Assembly: GCF_003601985.1 (NCBI RefSeq)
Contig: NZ_QZXA01000007.1
Span: 186,001 to 250,000, forward strand
Origin: Mesorhizobium jarvisii
GTDB taxonomy: Bacteria; Pseudomonadota; Alphaproteobacteria; Rhizobiales; Rhizobiaceae
Direction of reading: 5' to 3'
Length of the DNA stretch: 64,000 nucleotides
In this document: positions 24,683 to 31,119 of the stretch, in pieces
Numbering within the stretch: position 1 is the stretch's first letter
Layout: each line of letters starts with the position of its first letter
Notes under the pieces: generated by a model
Databases searched by the model: none
What the model was told of the DNA's origin: nothing
What the model saw: only the letters and a program-made list of their open reading frames with translations
Program-made: the position numbers and the translations under genes

Positions 24683-25211
24683 AGCCGCTCATATGCCTCA
24701 GCCAAGCCACGAGATAGGCCGCGGCCGAAGCCACGGTCAAGACCCCGGACAGCAATATGAGGGCTGGCCGCAGCGGGTCGAGGTGCATGGCAAAGGCGAG
24801 TTCGCCCAGCACGACCGCCGCCAGCACGATCTGGATGGCTGTATTGGCCTTCGACACCAGGAACGGCTTTATCTCGACCGGATGCGCCATCACCGTGGAC
24901 AACAGGACCGCGCAGACGATCAGCGCATCGCGCGACACCATGGTGACGACCAGCCACAGCGGCAACTGCCCGATGAAGCCCATGACGACGAACACCGAAA
25001 CCAGAAGCAGCTTGTCGGCCACCGGATCCAGATAGGCGCCGAGTTCGGACTGCTGGTTGAAACGGCGGGCAATGAAGCCGTCGACGCCATCCGAGACGCC
25101 GGCGATGACGAAGCCGGCAAAGGCCCAGTCCCAGCGGGCCTGCAGCATGGCCAGCACCACGGCAGGCACCAGGAGAAGGCGCAGGATGGTGATCAGATTG
25201 GGGATGGTCAA
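24654..25211 (-). CDS. CDP-alcohol phosphatidyltransferase (PgsA-like)
   Basis: An integral-membrane enzyme that moves a phosphatidyl group from CDP-diacylglycerol to a small alcohol, in phospholipid synthesis. The full motif DGVDGFIARRFNQQSELGAY followed by LDPVADK shows all the metal-binding aspartates. About six helices are predicted. The likely start is TTG at 25211 (LTIPNLITILRLLLVPAVV), since PgsA-type enzymes begin at this sequence; a GTG at 25268 would add 19 residues. It is the first gene of the operon with the AI-2E permease and hdaA and is divergent from purM. A second PgsA elsewhere in the genome is expected, so the alcohol used is uncertain. Confidence 0.82.
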   Translation of the reverse strand: MTIPNLITILRLLLVPAVVLAMLQARWDWAFAGFVIAGVSDGVDGFIARRFNQQSELGAYLDPVADKLLLVSVFVVMGFIGQLPLWLVVTMVSRDALIVCAVLLSTVMAHPVEIKPFLVSKANTAIQIVLAAVVLGELAFAMHLDPLRPALILLSGVLTVASAAAYLVAWLRHMSGYGEGSNPDI

Positions 25212-25416
25212 CTCATTGTCCCGCCATGCGCTGTTTGGAGATAGATGAAGGAGATGGAGAGCCGCCACAAGGGACAGTTCGTTCCAGGTGCGAGCGCCAA
25301 ACCCGATGCCATTCTATCCACGCTTTTGTCAGGTCAAATGGCGCTCGGCTCCGCCGTTATCCTTGCGGACCGAAACCGTTCATGCGAAGAGCCCGCAAAC
25401 GAGCAGGAAAATTGCG

Positions 25417-26541
25417 ATGAGCAAGCGCGACACAAGCCAGCGCAAAACGGGCCAGCCCAAAACGGGCCAGGCCAAGACGAGCAAGCGCAGGAACGGGCTC
25501 ACTTATGCCGAGGCCGGCGTCGATATCGATGCCGGCAATCTCATGGTCGAGAAGATCAAGCCGCTGGTGCGTGCCACGCGCCGGCCCGGTGCGGATGGCG
25601 AGATCGGCGGTTTCGGCGGGTTGTTCGACCTCAAGGCGGCCGGCTTCACCGATCCGGTGCTGGTCGCCGCCAATGACGGCGTCGGCACCAAGCTCAAGAT
25701 CGCCATCGATGCCGGCAAGCACGACACGATCGGCATCGACCTCGTCGCCATGTGCGTCAACGACATCGTCGTGCAGGGTGCGGAACCGCTATTCTTCCTC
25801 GACTATTTCGCCACCGGCAAGCTCGACCCCGACCAGGGTGCGGCGATCGTCGGCGGCATCGCCGAAGGCTGCCGGCAGGCCGGCTGCGCGCTGATCGGCG
25901 GCGAGACGGCGGAAATGCCCGGCATGTATCACGGCAACGACTATGATCTCGCCGGCTTTGCCGTGGGAGCGGCCGAACGCGGCCAGCTTCTCCCCACCGA
26001 CGACATCGTCGAAGGCGACGTGCTTTTGGGTCTCGCGTCCTCGGGCCTGCATTCGAACGGTTTTTCGCTGGTGCGCCGCATCGTCGCCGCCAGCGGCCTG
26101 GCGTGGAGCGATCCGGCGCCGTTCAACGACGAGGCGACGCTGGCCGAGGCGCTGCTCGAACCGACCCGCATCTACGTCAAGTCGATCCTCAAGGCGATCC
26201 GCAACACGCATGGCATCAAGGCGCTGGCGCACATCACCGGCGGCGGTTTCCCGGAGAACATTCCGCGCGTGCTGCCCAAGGATTTCTCGGCCGAGCTCGA
26301 CCTGGAAGCCATAGACGTGCCGGCGGTGTTCTCTTGGCTGGCCAAGAGCGGCGGCGTGGCGCCGGAAGAAATGATGCGCACCTTCAATTGCGGCGTCGGC
26401 ATGATCCTGGCGGTCGCCTCGGGCCAGGCGGCGCAGGTCGCCGCCGTGCTGCAGGAAGCCGGCGAGACGGTGACGCCGATCGGCCGCATCGTGCCGCGCC
26501 GCGATGCCGGCGTCATCTATCGGGGCTCGATCGGCCTATGA
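25417..26541 (+). CDS. purM: Phosphoribosylformylglycinamidine cyclo-ligase PurM
   Basis: A 374-residue cytosolic enzyme that closes the imidazole ring to make aminoimidazole ribonucleotide in purine synthesis. LTYAEAGVDIDAGNLMVEKI, the DGVGTK loop (ANDGVGTKLKIA), MCVNDIVVQGAEPLFFLDYF, GGETAEMPGMY and HITGGGFPENIPR are all present. The start at 25417 leaves a basic, repetitive N-terminal extension (QRKTGQPKTGQAKTSKRR) of about 27 residues before the core, longer than in E. coli. Its stop overlaps the purN start (ATGA). Confidence 0.96.
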   Translation: MSKRDTSQRKTGQPKTGQAKTSKRRNGLTYAEAGVDIDAGNLMVEKIKPLVRATRRPGADGEIGGFGGLFDLKAAGFTDPVLVAANDGVGTKLKIAIDAGKHDTIGIDLVAMCVNDIVVQGAEPLFFLDYFATGKLDPDQGAAIVGGIAEGCRQAGCALIGGETAEMPGMYHGNDYDLAGFAVGAAERGQLLPTDDIVEGDVLLGLASSGLHSNGFSLVRRIVAASGLAWSDPAPFNDEATLAEALLEPTRIYVKSILKAIRNTHGIKALAHITGGGFPENIPRVLPKDFSAELDLEAIDVPAVFSWLAKSGGVAPEEMMRTFNCGVGMILAVASGQAAQVAAVLQEAGETVTPIGRIVPRRDAGVIYRGSIGL

Positions 26542-27251
26542 GCACGCAGAGAAAACGCACTGTCGTCCTGATATCGGGACGCGGCTCCAACATGACCGCG
26601 CTGATCGCGGCGGCCAGCGACCCGGCCTTCCCGGCCGAGATCGTCGGCGTGATTTCCGACAAGGCCGACGCCGCCGGCCTCGGCATCGCCAAGGCGCGCG
26701 GCATCGCCACGCAGGTCATTGCCCGCGCCAACCATGGCAGCAAGCAGGCGCATGACGCGGCGATCGACGCCGCACTCACGGCCTTCAATGCCGAGATCGT
26801 GGCGCTGGCCGGCTACATGCGCATCCTCTCCTCCGGCTTCGTCCAGAAATGGCAAGGCCGGATGATCAACATCCACCCTGCCCTGCTGCCGGCATTCAAG
26901 GGCCTCGACACCCATGCGCGCGCGCTGGCCGCGGGTCTGCGCATCCATGGCTGCACCGTACATTTCGTCACGTCGGAGATGGACGACGGGCCGATCATCG
27001 CCCAGGCCGCCGTGCCGGTGATGGTCGGCGACAATGCCGATACGCTGGCTGCCCGTGTGCTGAAGGCCGAGCACCGGCTTTATCCGCTGGCGCTGGGCCT
27101 GGTCGCCGAAGGCAAGGCGCGCATGGAGGCCGGGCGCACGGTGCTCGCCCACTTTGCCGACGATGCCGACAACGGCACCTCGGTGGTGATGGCGCCCGAT
27201 CCGCTGCGCGAGGAAGCCGATCTGGAGCATCTGGCGCGGATTACGCCCTGA
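26538..27251 (+). CDS. purN: Phosphoribosylglycinamide formyltransferase PurN
   Basis: A 237-residue enzyme that transfers a formyl group from 10-formyltetrahydrofolate to GAR. VVLISGRGSNMTALI is the phosphate-binding N-terminus; AGYMRILSSGFV and NIHPALLPAFKGLDTHARAL carry the catalytic Asn-His, and the catalytic Asp lies in EMDDGPIIAQ. It is slightly longer than the usual 200-220 residues because of a C-terminal tail (VVMAPDPLREEADLEHLARI). Four bases overlap purM, so the pair is translationally coupled. Confidence 0.96.
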   Translation: MSTQRKRTVVLISGRGSNMTALIAAASDPAFPAEIVGVISDKADAAGLGIAKARGIATQVIARANHGSKQAHDAAIDAALTAFNAEIVALAGYMRILSSGFVQKWQGRMINIHPALLPAFKGLDTHARALAAGLRIHGCTVHFVTSEMDDGPIIAQAAVPVMVGDNADTLAARVLKAEHRLYPLALGLVAEGKARMEAGRTVLAHFADDADNGTSVVMAPDPLREEADLEHLARITP

Positions 27252-27263
27252 GGGCCGAGGCCA

Positions 27264-27605
27264 ATGGGCGTTTTCGACAGTGCGATCCGGACGAGAGGCG
27301 ACCTGGCCGGCGTTTTCGAATATGACGAGGCGGGAGACCCGCAAAACGCCACCGCATATTTTTACCTCTATCGAGCCCAAGGAGACGAGTCAGGCTCCGT
27401 CGTTGATACAATTCACATACGATCGGGCTCTTGGGCCATCAGCGGATCGGATATCGTCGTCCGGTGGGATAAGGATGAGCGGCGCGTCGGGTTGTTTATC
27501 TTCGGTGCCCTTGCCGCAGCTTTCGACACTGAAGCCGGCACCAAGCACGGCGGCGGATATGGCAGAGACTTTCATGCCGATATTCCCTGGTCGGGCTCAA
27601 AATGA
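27264..27605 (+). CDS. Hypothetical protein (113 aa) between purN and sixA
   Basis: The protein begins MGVFDSAIRTRGDLAGVFEY and continues with beta-like segments YFYLYRAQ, GSWAISGSDIVVRWDKDERR and VGLFIFGALAAAFDTE. It has no signal peptide or membrane helix. It starts 12 bases after purN and its stop overlaps the sixA start (ATGATGA), so it is in the purMN-sixA operon. I do not recognise the family. The frame looks genuine by composition and by the tight spacing on both sides. Confidence 0.65.
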   Translation: MGVFDSAIRTRGDLAGVFEYDEAGDPQNATAYFYLYRAQGDESGSVVDTIHIRSGSWAISGSDIVVRWDKDERRVGLFIFGALAAAFDTEAGTKHGGGYGRDFHADIPWSGSK

Positions 27606-28114
27606 TGAAACAGCTACTCCTTCTGCGCCACGCCAAATCGAGCTGGGACGACCCTGCTCTCGATGATGTCGACCGGCCGCTGGCCGAACGCGGGTTGAAG
27701 GCGGCCAAATTGATAGGGCGGGAGCTTGCGGCGCGCGACTGGCTGCCGGATCTGGTGCTGGTGTCGTCGGCTCTGCGCACCCGTGATACATGGCGGCTGA
27801 TCGCCGCGGAACTGCCGGCGTATCCCAAGGTCGTGTTCGCCGAAGCGCTCTACGAGACTTCAGCGGCGGATATTCTAAGCCAGATTCGTAAAGTCGACCC
27901 ATCAAGCGGCTGCCTGGCGGTGGTCGGCCACAATCCGGGCTTGGAGGATCTGGCGAAACAGCTTGCCGGATCAGGCTCGGAGGCCAAGGCCCACAAGAGG
28001 CTCGAGGAAAAGTTCCCCACGGCAGCCATCGCGCGCTTTGTCTTCGACGGCGACTGGTCTGGCTTGTCGGTCGCCCGACTGACGCATTGCCTGCGCCCCA
28101 AGGATCTGAGCTAG
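27602..28114 (+). CDS. SixA-type histidine phosphatase
   Basis: A 170-residue member of the histidine phosphatase superfamily. The catalytic loop is LLLLRHAKSSWDDP (RHA in place of RHG, normal for SixA). The second arginine is in SSALRTRDTW, the acid near ALYETSA, and the second histidine in VVGHNPGLEDLA. SixA enzymes remove phosphate from phosphohistidine of phosphotransfer proteins. It overlaps the preceding hypothetical gene by four bases. Tandem ATG codons (27602, 27605) make the exact start ambiguous by one residue. Confidence 0.85.
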   Translation: MMKQLLLLRHAKSSWDDPALDDVDRPLAERGLKAAKLIGRELAARDWLPDLVLVSSALRTRDTWRLIAAELPAYPKVVFAEALYETSAADILSQIRKVDPSSGCLAVVGHNPGLEDLAKQLAGSGSEAKAHKRLEEKFPTAAIARFVFDGDWSGLSVARLTHCLRPKDLS

Positions 28115-28130
28115 AAGTCCTGCCGGGCAT

Positions 28131-28150
28131 GCGGCGGGCAAGCCCGCCGC
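28131..28150. terminator. Hairpin between convergent sixA and first DUF680 gene
   Basis: A perfect 9-bp inverted repeat (gcggcgggc / gcccgccgc) with a 2-base loop lies 16 bases past the sixA stop and 10 bases from the DUF680 stop on the other strand. There is no T-run, so termination efficiency is uncertain. Confidence 0.5.
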
Positions 28151-28160
28151 GCCCGAAACC

Positions 28161-28400
28161 TCAGTTGCCCCAGATACCCTGGCCGGGTTCCGGCCAGTCG
28201 GTGGTGGTCTTCATCCTGGTATCGCCCGCCTTGTGCCCGGCCATATCAGTGTTCTTGACCGCGCTGGTGGCGGCGTGATCCACGCCGGCAATCGAGGCAA
28301 CCGGCTGGTTGGCATTGTCGGAGCCGTAGTGGTCACTGCCGGCAAGGGCGCCGCCGGTCGCAATGAGAATAGCGGCGGCAGCGAGAGCAATCTTGTTCAT
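28161..28400 (-). CDS. DUF680 small exported protein, paralogue 1
   Basis: A 79-residue protein with a signal peptide (MNKIALAAAAILIATGGALA), then GSDHYGSDNANQPVASIAGV and C-terminal GQGIWGN. It is the most divergent of five paralogues in tandem here: MNKIAL instead of MTKIAL and a longer mature part with TRMKTTTDWPEP. DUF680 is a family of small exported proteins known mainly from Mesorhizobium, with no function assigned. It probably has its own promoter: the upstream stretch 28418-28455 resembles the leader of paralogues 2 and 5. The hairpin at 28131-28150 may end it. Confidence 0.8.
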   Translation of the reverse strand: MNKIALAAAAILIATGGALAGSDHYGSDNANQPVASIAGVDHAATSAVKNTDMAGHKAGDTRMKTTTDWPEPGQGIWGN

Positions 28401-28556
28401 TTCAATCTCCTGGTTTCTCCGTTAGGCGGCGTCTTGGGAGGACGGTTCCGCTGGGAATAAGACCCGAGGCCATCCGGTTTTATTCCCGGACGCGGAGCTT
28501 TCCCTCTGCTGCTCAAACCGATGCCAGCCCGTGCCTGCCCTGCTGCGCAAAAAAAC

Positions 28557-28585
28557 AAGAGCGGCGGGCCGAACCCACCGCTCTT
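28557..28585 (-). terminator. Rho-independent terminator after DUF680 paralogue 2
   Basis: A 12-bp stem (aagagcggcggg / cccaccgctctt, one G-U pair) with a 5-base loop is followed on the minus strand by a run of about seven T. The same hairpin recurs after paralogue 3 at 29179-29207 with an identical stem, so the terminator was duplicated with the genes. Confidence 0.85.
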
Positions 28586-28613
28586 TGTCATCGAGGCCTG
28601 CTTGAGCGTTGGC

Positions 28614-28847
28614 TTAGTTGCCCCAGATCCCCTGGCCGGATTCCGGCTGGACAGAATCAGGCGTCAGCTTGAAGCCGTGATGCTCGACCGGCTTGCGGAT
28701 CGAGGCCGTGTGGCTGTGGTCGATGTTGCCCGCAGGCGCTGTGATGGCCGGCTGGTTGACGTTGTCCGAGCCATAATGGTCGCTACTGGCAAAGGCGCTG
28801 CCCGTGGCAACGAGGATGGCAGCAGCGGTAAGTGCAATCTTGGTCAT
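28614..28847 (-). CDS. DUF680 small exported protein, paralogue 2
   Basis: A 77-residue protein with signal peptide MTKIALTAAAILVATGSAFA, then SSDHYGSDNVNQPAITAPAG, a histidine-containing middle (IDHSHTASIRKPVEHHGF) and C-terminal GQGIWGN. It has its own conserved leader (28848-28921) and its own terminator, so it is a single-gene transcript. A CTGGAG ribosome-binding site precedes the ATG. Its 5' leader is nearly the same as that of paralogue 5, one sign that the array grew by duplication of whole transcription units. Function is unknown. Confidence 0.8.
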   Translation of the reverse strand: MTKIALTAAAILVATGSAFASSDHYGSDNVNQPAITAPAGNIDHSHTASIRKPVEHHGFKLTPDSVQPESGQGIWGN

Positions 28848-28921
28848 TTTCTTTACTCCAGTATTCCTAGTTCTGTCCGTCTAGTGGCGTGCCCTTGGGA
28901 GGAATTTCGCGTCGCTCGGAC
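28848..28921 (-). repeat. Conserved leader of DUF680 paralogue 2 (copy A)
   Basis: The ~74 bases just upstream of the start codon are nearly identical to 29963-30037 upstream of paralogue 5. They share ttttctttactccagtatt next to the ATG and gtctagtggcgtgcccttgg further out. Sequence outside this block has diverged, so it is probably under selection as promoter or 5' UTR, or is the edge of a duplication. Confidence 0.7.
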
Positions 28922-29129
28922 AGGCTGGAAGTGGGTTTTTCGTTCGCCGACTTCCAATCACGAAGATGTTCCATCACGCGCGAGATCCGGACCTTGAATT
29001 TTGGCCAAGGGTCAGGTGTAAGAAAATTTATTAATAAATATCATATGGTTATCGGAAGGCGCCCGTGCACATTGTGGCGATTTGTCGAGTCGGCGTTGAC
29101 CGTCCGCTCACGGTTCGTCAACATTATTT

Positions 29130-29143
29130 GAACCGATCGGTTC
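29130..29143. promoter_or_regulatory. Palindrome GAACCGATCGGTTC upstream of DUF680 paralogue 2
   Basis: A perfect 14-base palindrome followed by gattt, 283 bases upstream of paralogue 2. A close relative (CGAACCG-TT-CGGTTCG, also followed by attt) lies 286 bases upstream of paralogue 5. The equal distance suggests a shared regulator site or a remnant of the duplicated unit. Confidence 0.5.
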
Positions 29144-29178
29144 GATTTCAGATCGGTACAATCGCATGCATAAAAAAC

Positions 29179-29207
29179 AAGAGCGGCGGGCCAGGCCCAC
29201 CGCTCTT
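29179..29207 (-). terminator. Rho-independent terminator after DUF680 paralogue 3
   Basis: It has the same 12-bp stem as at 28557-28585, with loop ccagg and a T-run on the minus strand. It closes the transcript of paralogues 5, 4 and 3. Confidence 0.85.
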
Positions 29208-29232
29208 TGTCGTCTTCCGGGGATTGAAGGAA

Positions 29233-29460
29233 TTAACGGCCCCAGATGCCCTGACCCGACTGAGCCGGGACGTCGGCATTGGCGTCGCCCTGTGCCTTCA
29301 AAGACTTCACGATCGAACCGGTATGCGTGGTGTCGATGTTAGAGGACGACTGGCTGACAGCCGGCTGGTTGGCATTGTTGGATCCATAATTGTCGCTGCC
29401 GGCAAAAGCGGCGCCCGTGGCGACGAGGATGGCAGCGGCGGTGAGAGCGATCTTGGTCAT
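29233..29460 (-). CDS. DUF680 small exported protein, paralogue 3
   Basis: A 75-residue protein with signal peptide MTKIALTAAAILVATGAAFA, then GSDNYGSNNANQPAVSQSSS, a threonine-rich centre and C-terminal GQGIWGR. It keeps the IWG ending of paralogues 1 and 2 but the YGSNN motif of 4 and 5, so it is intermediate between the two subgroups. It lies 48 bases after paralogue 4 with no terminator between, so it is the last gene of the 5-4-3 transcript. An AGGAGTACTT ribosome-binding site precedes the start. Function is unknown. Confidence 0.8.
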   Translation of the reverse strand: MTKIALTAAAILVATGAAFAGSDNYGSNNANQPAVSQSSSNIDTTHTGSIVKSLKAQGDANADVPAQSGQGIWGR

Positions 29461-29508
29461 TTTAAGTACTCCTGAATTGAAGTTCGGGTTGATATCGGCA
29501 GTCGCGAT

Positions 29509-29712
29509 TTAGCGGCCGAAGAGGTTGCGGTCGGCGCCCTGCGGAGCCTGGGCCTGGACGGTCGCGGTCGACTTCGAGGTCGAAGCGGTGACCGAATGAT
29601 CGACAGCGGCGGCGGGCTGGTTGACGTTGTTGGAGCCGTAGTTGTCGCTGCCGGCGAAAGCGGTGCCCGTGGCGACGAGGATGGCGGCGGCGGTAAGAGC
29701 GATCTTGGTCAT
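29509..29712 (-). CDS. DUF680 small exported protein, paralogue 4
   Basis: A 67-residue protein, identical over its whole length to paralogue 5 in translation. It has signal peptide MTKIALTAAAILVATGTAFA, then GSDNYGSNNVNQPAAAVDHS, a serine/threonine-rich middle and C-terminus GADRNLFGR in place of GQGIWGR. The DNA of the two copies differs at only a few synonymous sites, so the duplication is recent or kept uniform by gene conversion. The 46-base spacer before it also resembles the spacer before paralogue 3. Confidence 0.8.
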   Translation of the reverse strand: MTKIALTAAAILVATGTAFAGSDNYGSNNVNQPAAAVDHSVTASTSKSTATVQAQAPQGADRNLFGR

Positions 29713-29758
29713 TTTAAGTACTCCTGAATTCAAATTAGGTTGATCTCGGCAGTCGCGA

Positions 29759-29962
29759 TTAGCGGCCGAAGAGGTTGCGGTCAGCGCCCTGCGGAGCCTG
29801 GGCCTGGACGGTCGCGGTCGACTTCGAGGTCGAAGCGGTGACCGAATGGTCGACAGCGGCGGCGGGCTGATTGACGTTGTTGGAGCCGTAGTTGTCGCTG
29901 CCGGCAAAAGCGGTGCCCGTGGCGACGAGGATGGCGGCGGCGGTGAGAGCGATCTTGGTCAT
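29759..29962 (-). CDS. DUF680 small exported protein, paralogue 5 (identical to 4)
   Basis: A 67-residue protein with the same sequence as paralogue 4: signal peptide to about residue 20, then a short mature peptide of about 47 residues ending NLFGR. It is the first gene of the 5-4-3 transcript and carries the conserved leader also found before paralogue 2. The mature peptide is polar, with no cysteine, so a disulfide-stabilised toxin or bacteriocin is unlikely. It is presumably periplasmic or secreted. Function is unknown. Confidence 0.8.
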   Translation of the reverse strand: MTKIALTAAAILVATGTAFAGSDNYGSNNVNQPAAAVDHSVTASTSKSTATVQAQAPQGADRNLFGR

Positions 29963-30037
29963 TTTCTTTACTCCAGTATTTATCTGTCCTGTCCGTCTAG
30001 TGGCGTGCCCTTGGGAGGATTTTCGCGTCGCTCGGAC
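29963..30037 (-). repeat. Conserved leader of DUF680 paralogue 5 (copy B)
   Basis: This ~75-base block matches 28848-28921 almost base for base apart from a short variable stretch near tatctgtcc. It lies directly before paralogue 5 and contains its CTGGAG ribosome-binding site. The promoter of the three-gene transcript is expected at its distal end. Confidence 0.7.
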
Positions 30038-30447
30038 CACCCCGAAGTAGGGAATGCCTTTTGGGATTACCAGTCGCGTCGACTTTGCAGGATTTGCTTA
30101 TATTATAGACAATGCATATTGCATTGCAGCAATTTCTGCGCGATTTACGCAATGATTTCAGCTCATTAGGCTCAGCGCCCCCAACCAAAGTGGAGTGTTT
30201 TCGGAGGCCATTGTTCACCGTTTGCGGTACAATCTGTCAATCAGAACCGAACCGTTCGGTTCGATTTGCGGGTATGGATTGATAGATTTGAAGCGGCAAG
30301 GGTCTGCAGTTATCCCTCGCCAAGACCGCATTTGTCTTGCGTTGAGATCGATACTGTCGCTCATTCAGGAGAGATCAGGGGTGCCGCGGTCATCAAGCCA
30401 AGGCGACCCGCTGGAAGGCCGCAAATGGGATCGGGACTGTCATAGAT
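30038..30447. other. Gene-free region between DUF680 array and response regulator gene
   Basis: About 410 bases of relatively AT-rich DNA. It contains the inverted repeat AATGCA-TAT-TGCATT at 30111-30125 and the CGGTTCG palindrome at 30248-30263. It should hold divergent promoters for the DUF680 transcript and the two-component system. No coding frame is convincing. Confidence 0.55.
30248..30263. promoter_or_regulatory. Palindrome CGAACCG-TT-CGGTTCG upstream of DUF680 paralogue 5
   Basis: Two 7-base arms separated by TT and followed by attt. It lies 286 bases upstream of paralogue 5 and about 185 bases upstream of the response regulator gene. It matches the palindrome at 29130-29143 in all arm positions, so one DNA-binding protein could recognise both. 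Confidence 0.5.
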
Positions 30448-31119
30448 ATGCGACTGCTGCTCGTTGAGGACAATCGCGAACTGGCCGACTGGCTGGGCAA
30501 GACCTTGCGCCAGGCGAATTATGTAGTCGACATCGTCCATGACGGCGAGGATGTCGAGCACGCGCTGGCGGCGGGCGACCATGCGCTCGTCATCCTCGAC
30601 CTGGCGCTGCCGCGCATGAGCGGCCTGGAGGTGCTGCGCTTGCTGCGGGCGCGCGGCAACCGGGTGCCGGTGATCGTGCTGACCGCCAATGCCAGCCTCG
30701 ACGGCAGGGTCAAGGGCCTCAATGAAGGCGCCGACGACTATCTGGCCAAGCCATTCCAGATCGAGGAGCTCGAGGCCCGTATCCGGGCGCAGTTGCGCCG
30801 CGCCAATGACCGCACTGCGCCTGTCGTTGCCTGCGGCGATCTCGTCTTCGACACCAACACAAGGCTGTTTTCGCTCGCCGGCGAAGCACTGGCGCTCACC
30901 CCCCGCGAGCATGCGGTGCTGGAGCAATTGATGGTGAAGGCCGGGCGCACGGTGAGCAAGGCAGCACTTTCGGCGGCGATCTATGACTTCGAGACCGATG
31001 CCGACCCCAGCGCCATCGAGATCTATGTGCATCGCGTGCGCAAGAAGCTCGAAGGGTCGCGGGTCCAGATCGCCACCTTGCGTGGCCTCGGCTATCTCTT
31101 GCGACATGAAGATCAATAG
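30448..31119 (+). CDS. OmpR-family response regulator (TctD-like)
   Basis: A 223-residue regulator. The receiver domain (1-115) has the acidic pair in LLVEDN, phosphoacceptor D51 in VILDLALP, the switch threonine in VLTAN and K101 in LAKPF. The winged-helix domain (about 125-220) has LTPREHAVLEQLMVKAGRTV and IEIYVHRVRKKLEG. It resembles TctD, which controls tricarboxylate uptake with TctE. The kinase gene overlaps its end by 14 bases. The ABC transporter at 32.5-35.3 kb is convergent with the pair and could be a target, though this is not shown by sequence. Confidence 0.92.
   Translation: MRLLLVEDNRELADWLGKTLRQANYVVDIVHDGEDVEHALAAGDHALVILDLALPRMSGLEVLRLLRARGNRVPVIVLTANASLDGRVKGLNEGADDYLAKPFQIEELEARIRAQLRRANDRTAPVVACGDLVFDTNTRLFSLAGEALALTPREHAVLEQLMVKAGRTVSKAALSAAIYDFETDADPSAIEIYVHRVRKKLEGSRVQIATLRGLGYLLRHEDQ

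Noticed and set aside
28161..29962. CRISPR-like or satellite repeat array in the 28-30 kb region
   Set aside because: The repeated units are coding genes with signal peptides and terminators of about 230-1000 bases, not short repeats with unique spacers.
29997..30218. 73-codon minus-strand frame upstream of DUF680 paralogue 5
   Set aside because: It overlaps the conserved leader block, has no ribosome-binding site and no family resemblance.
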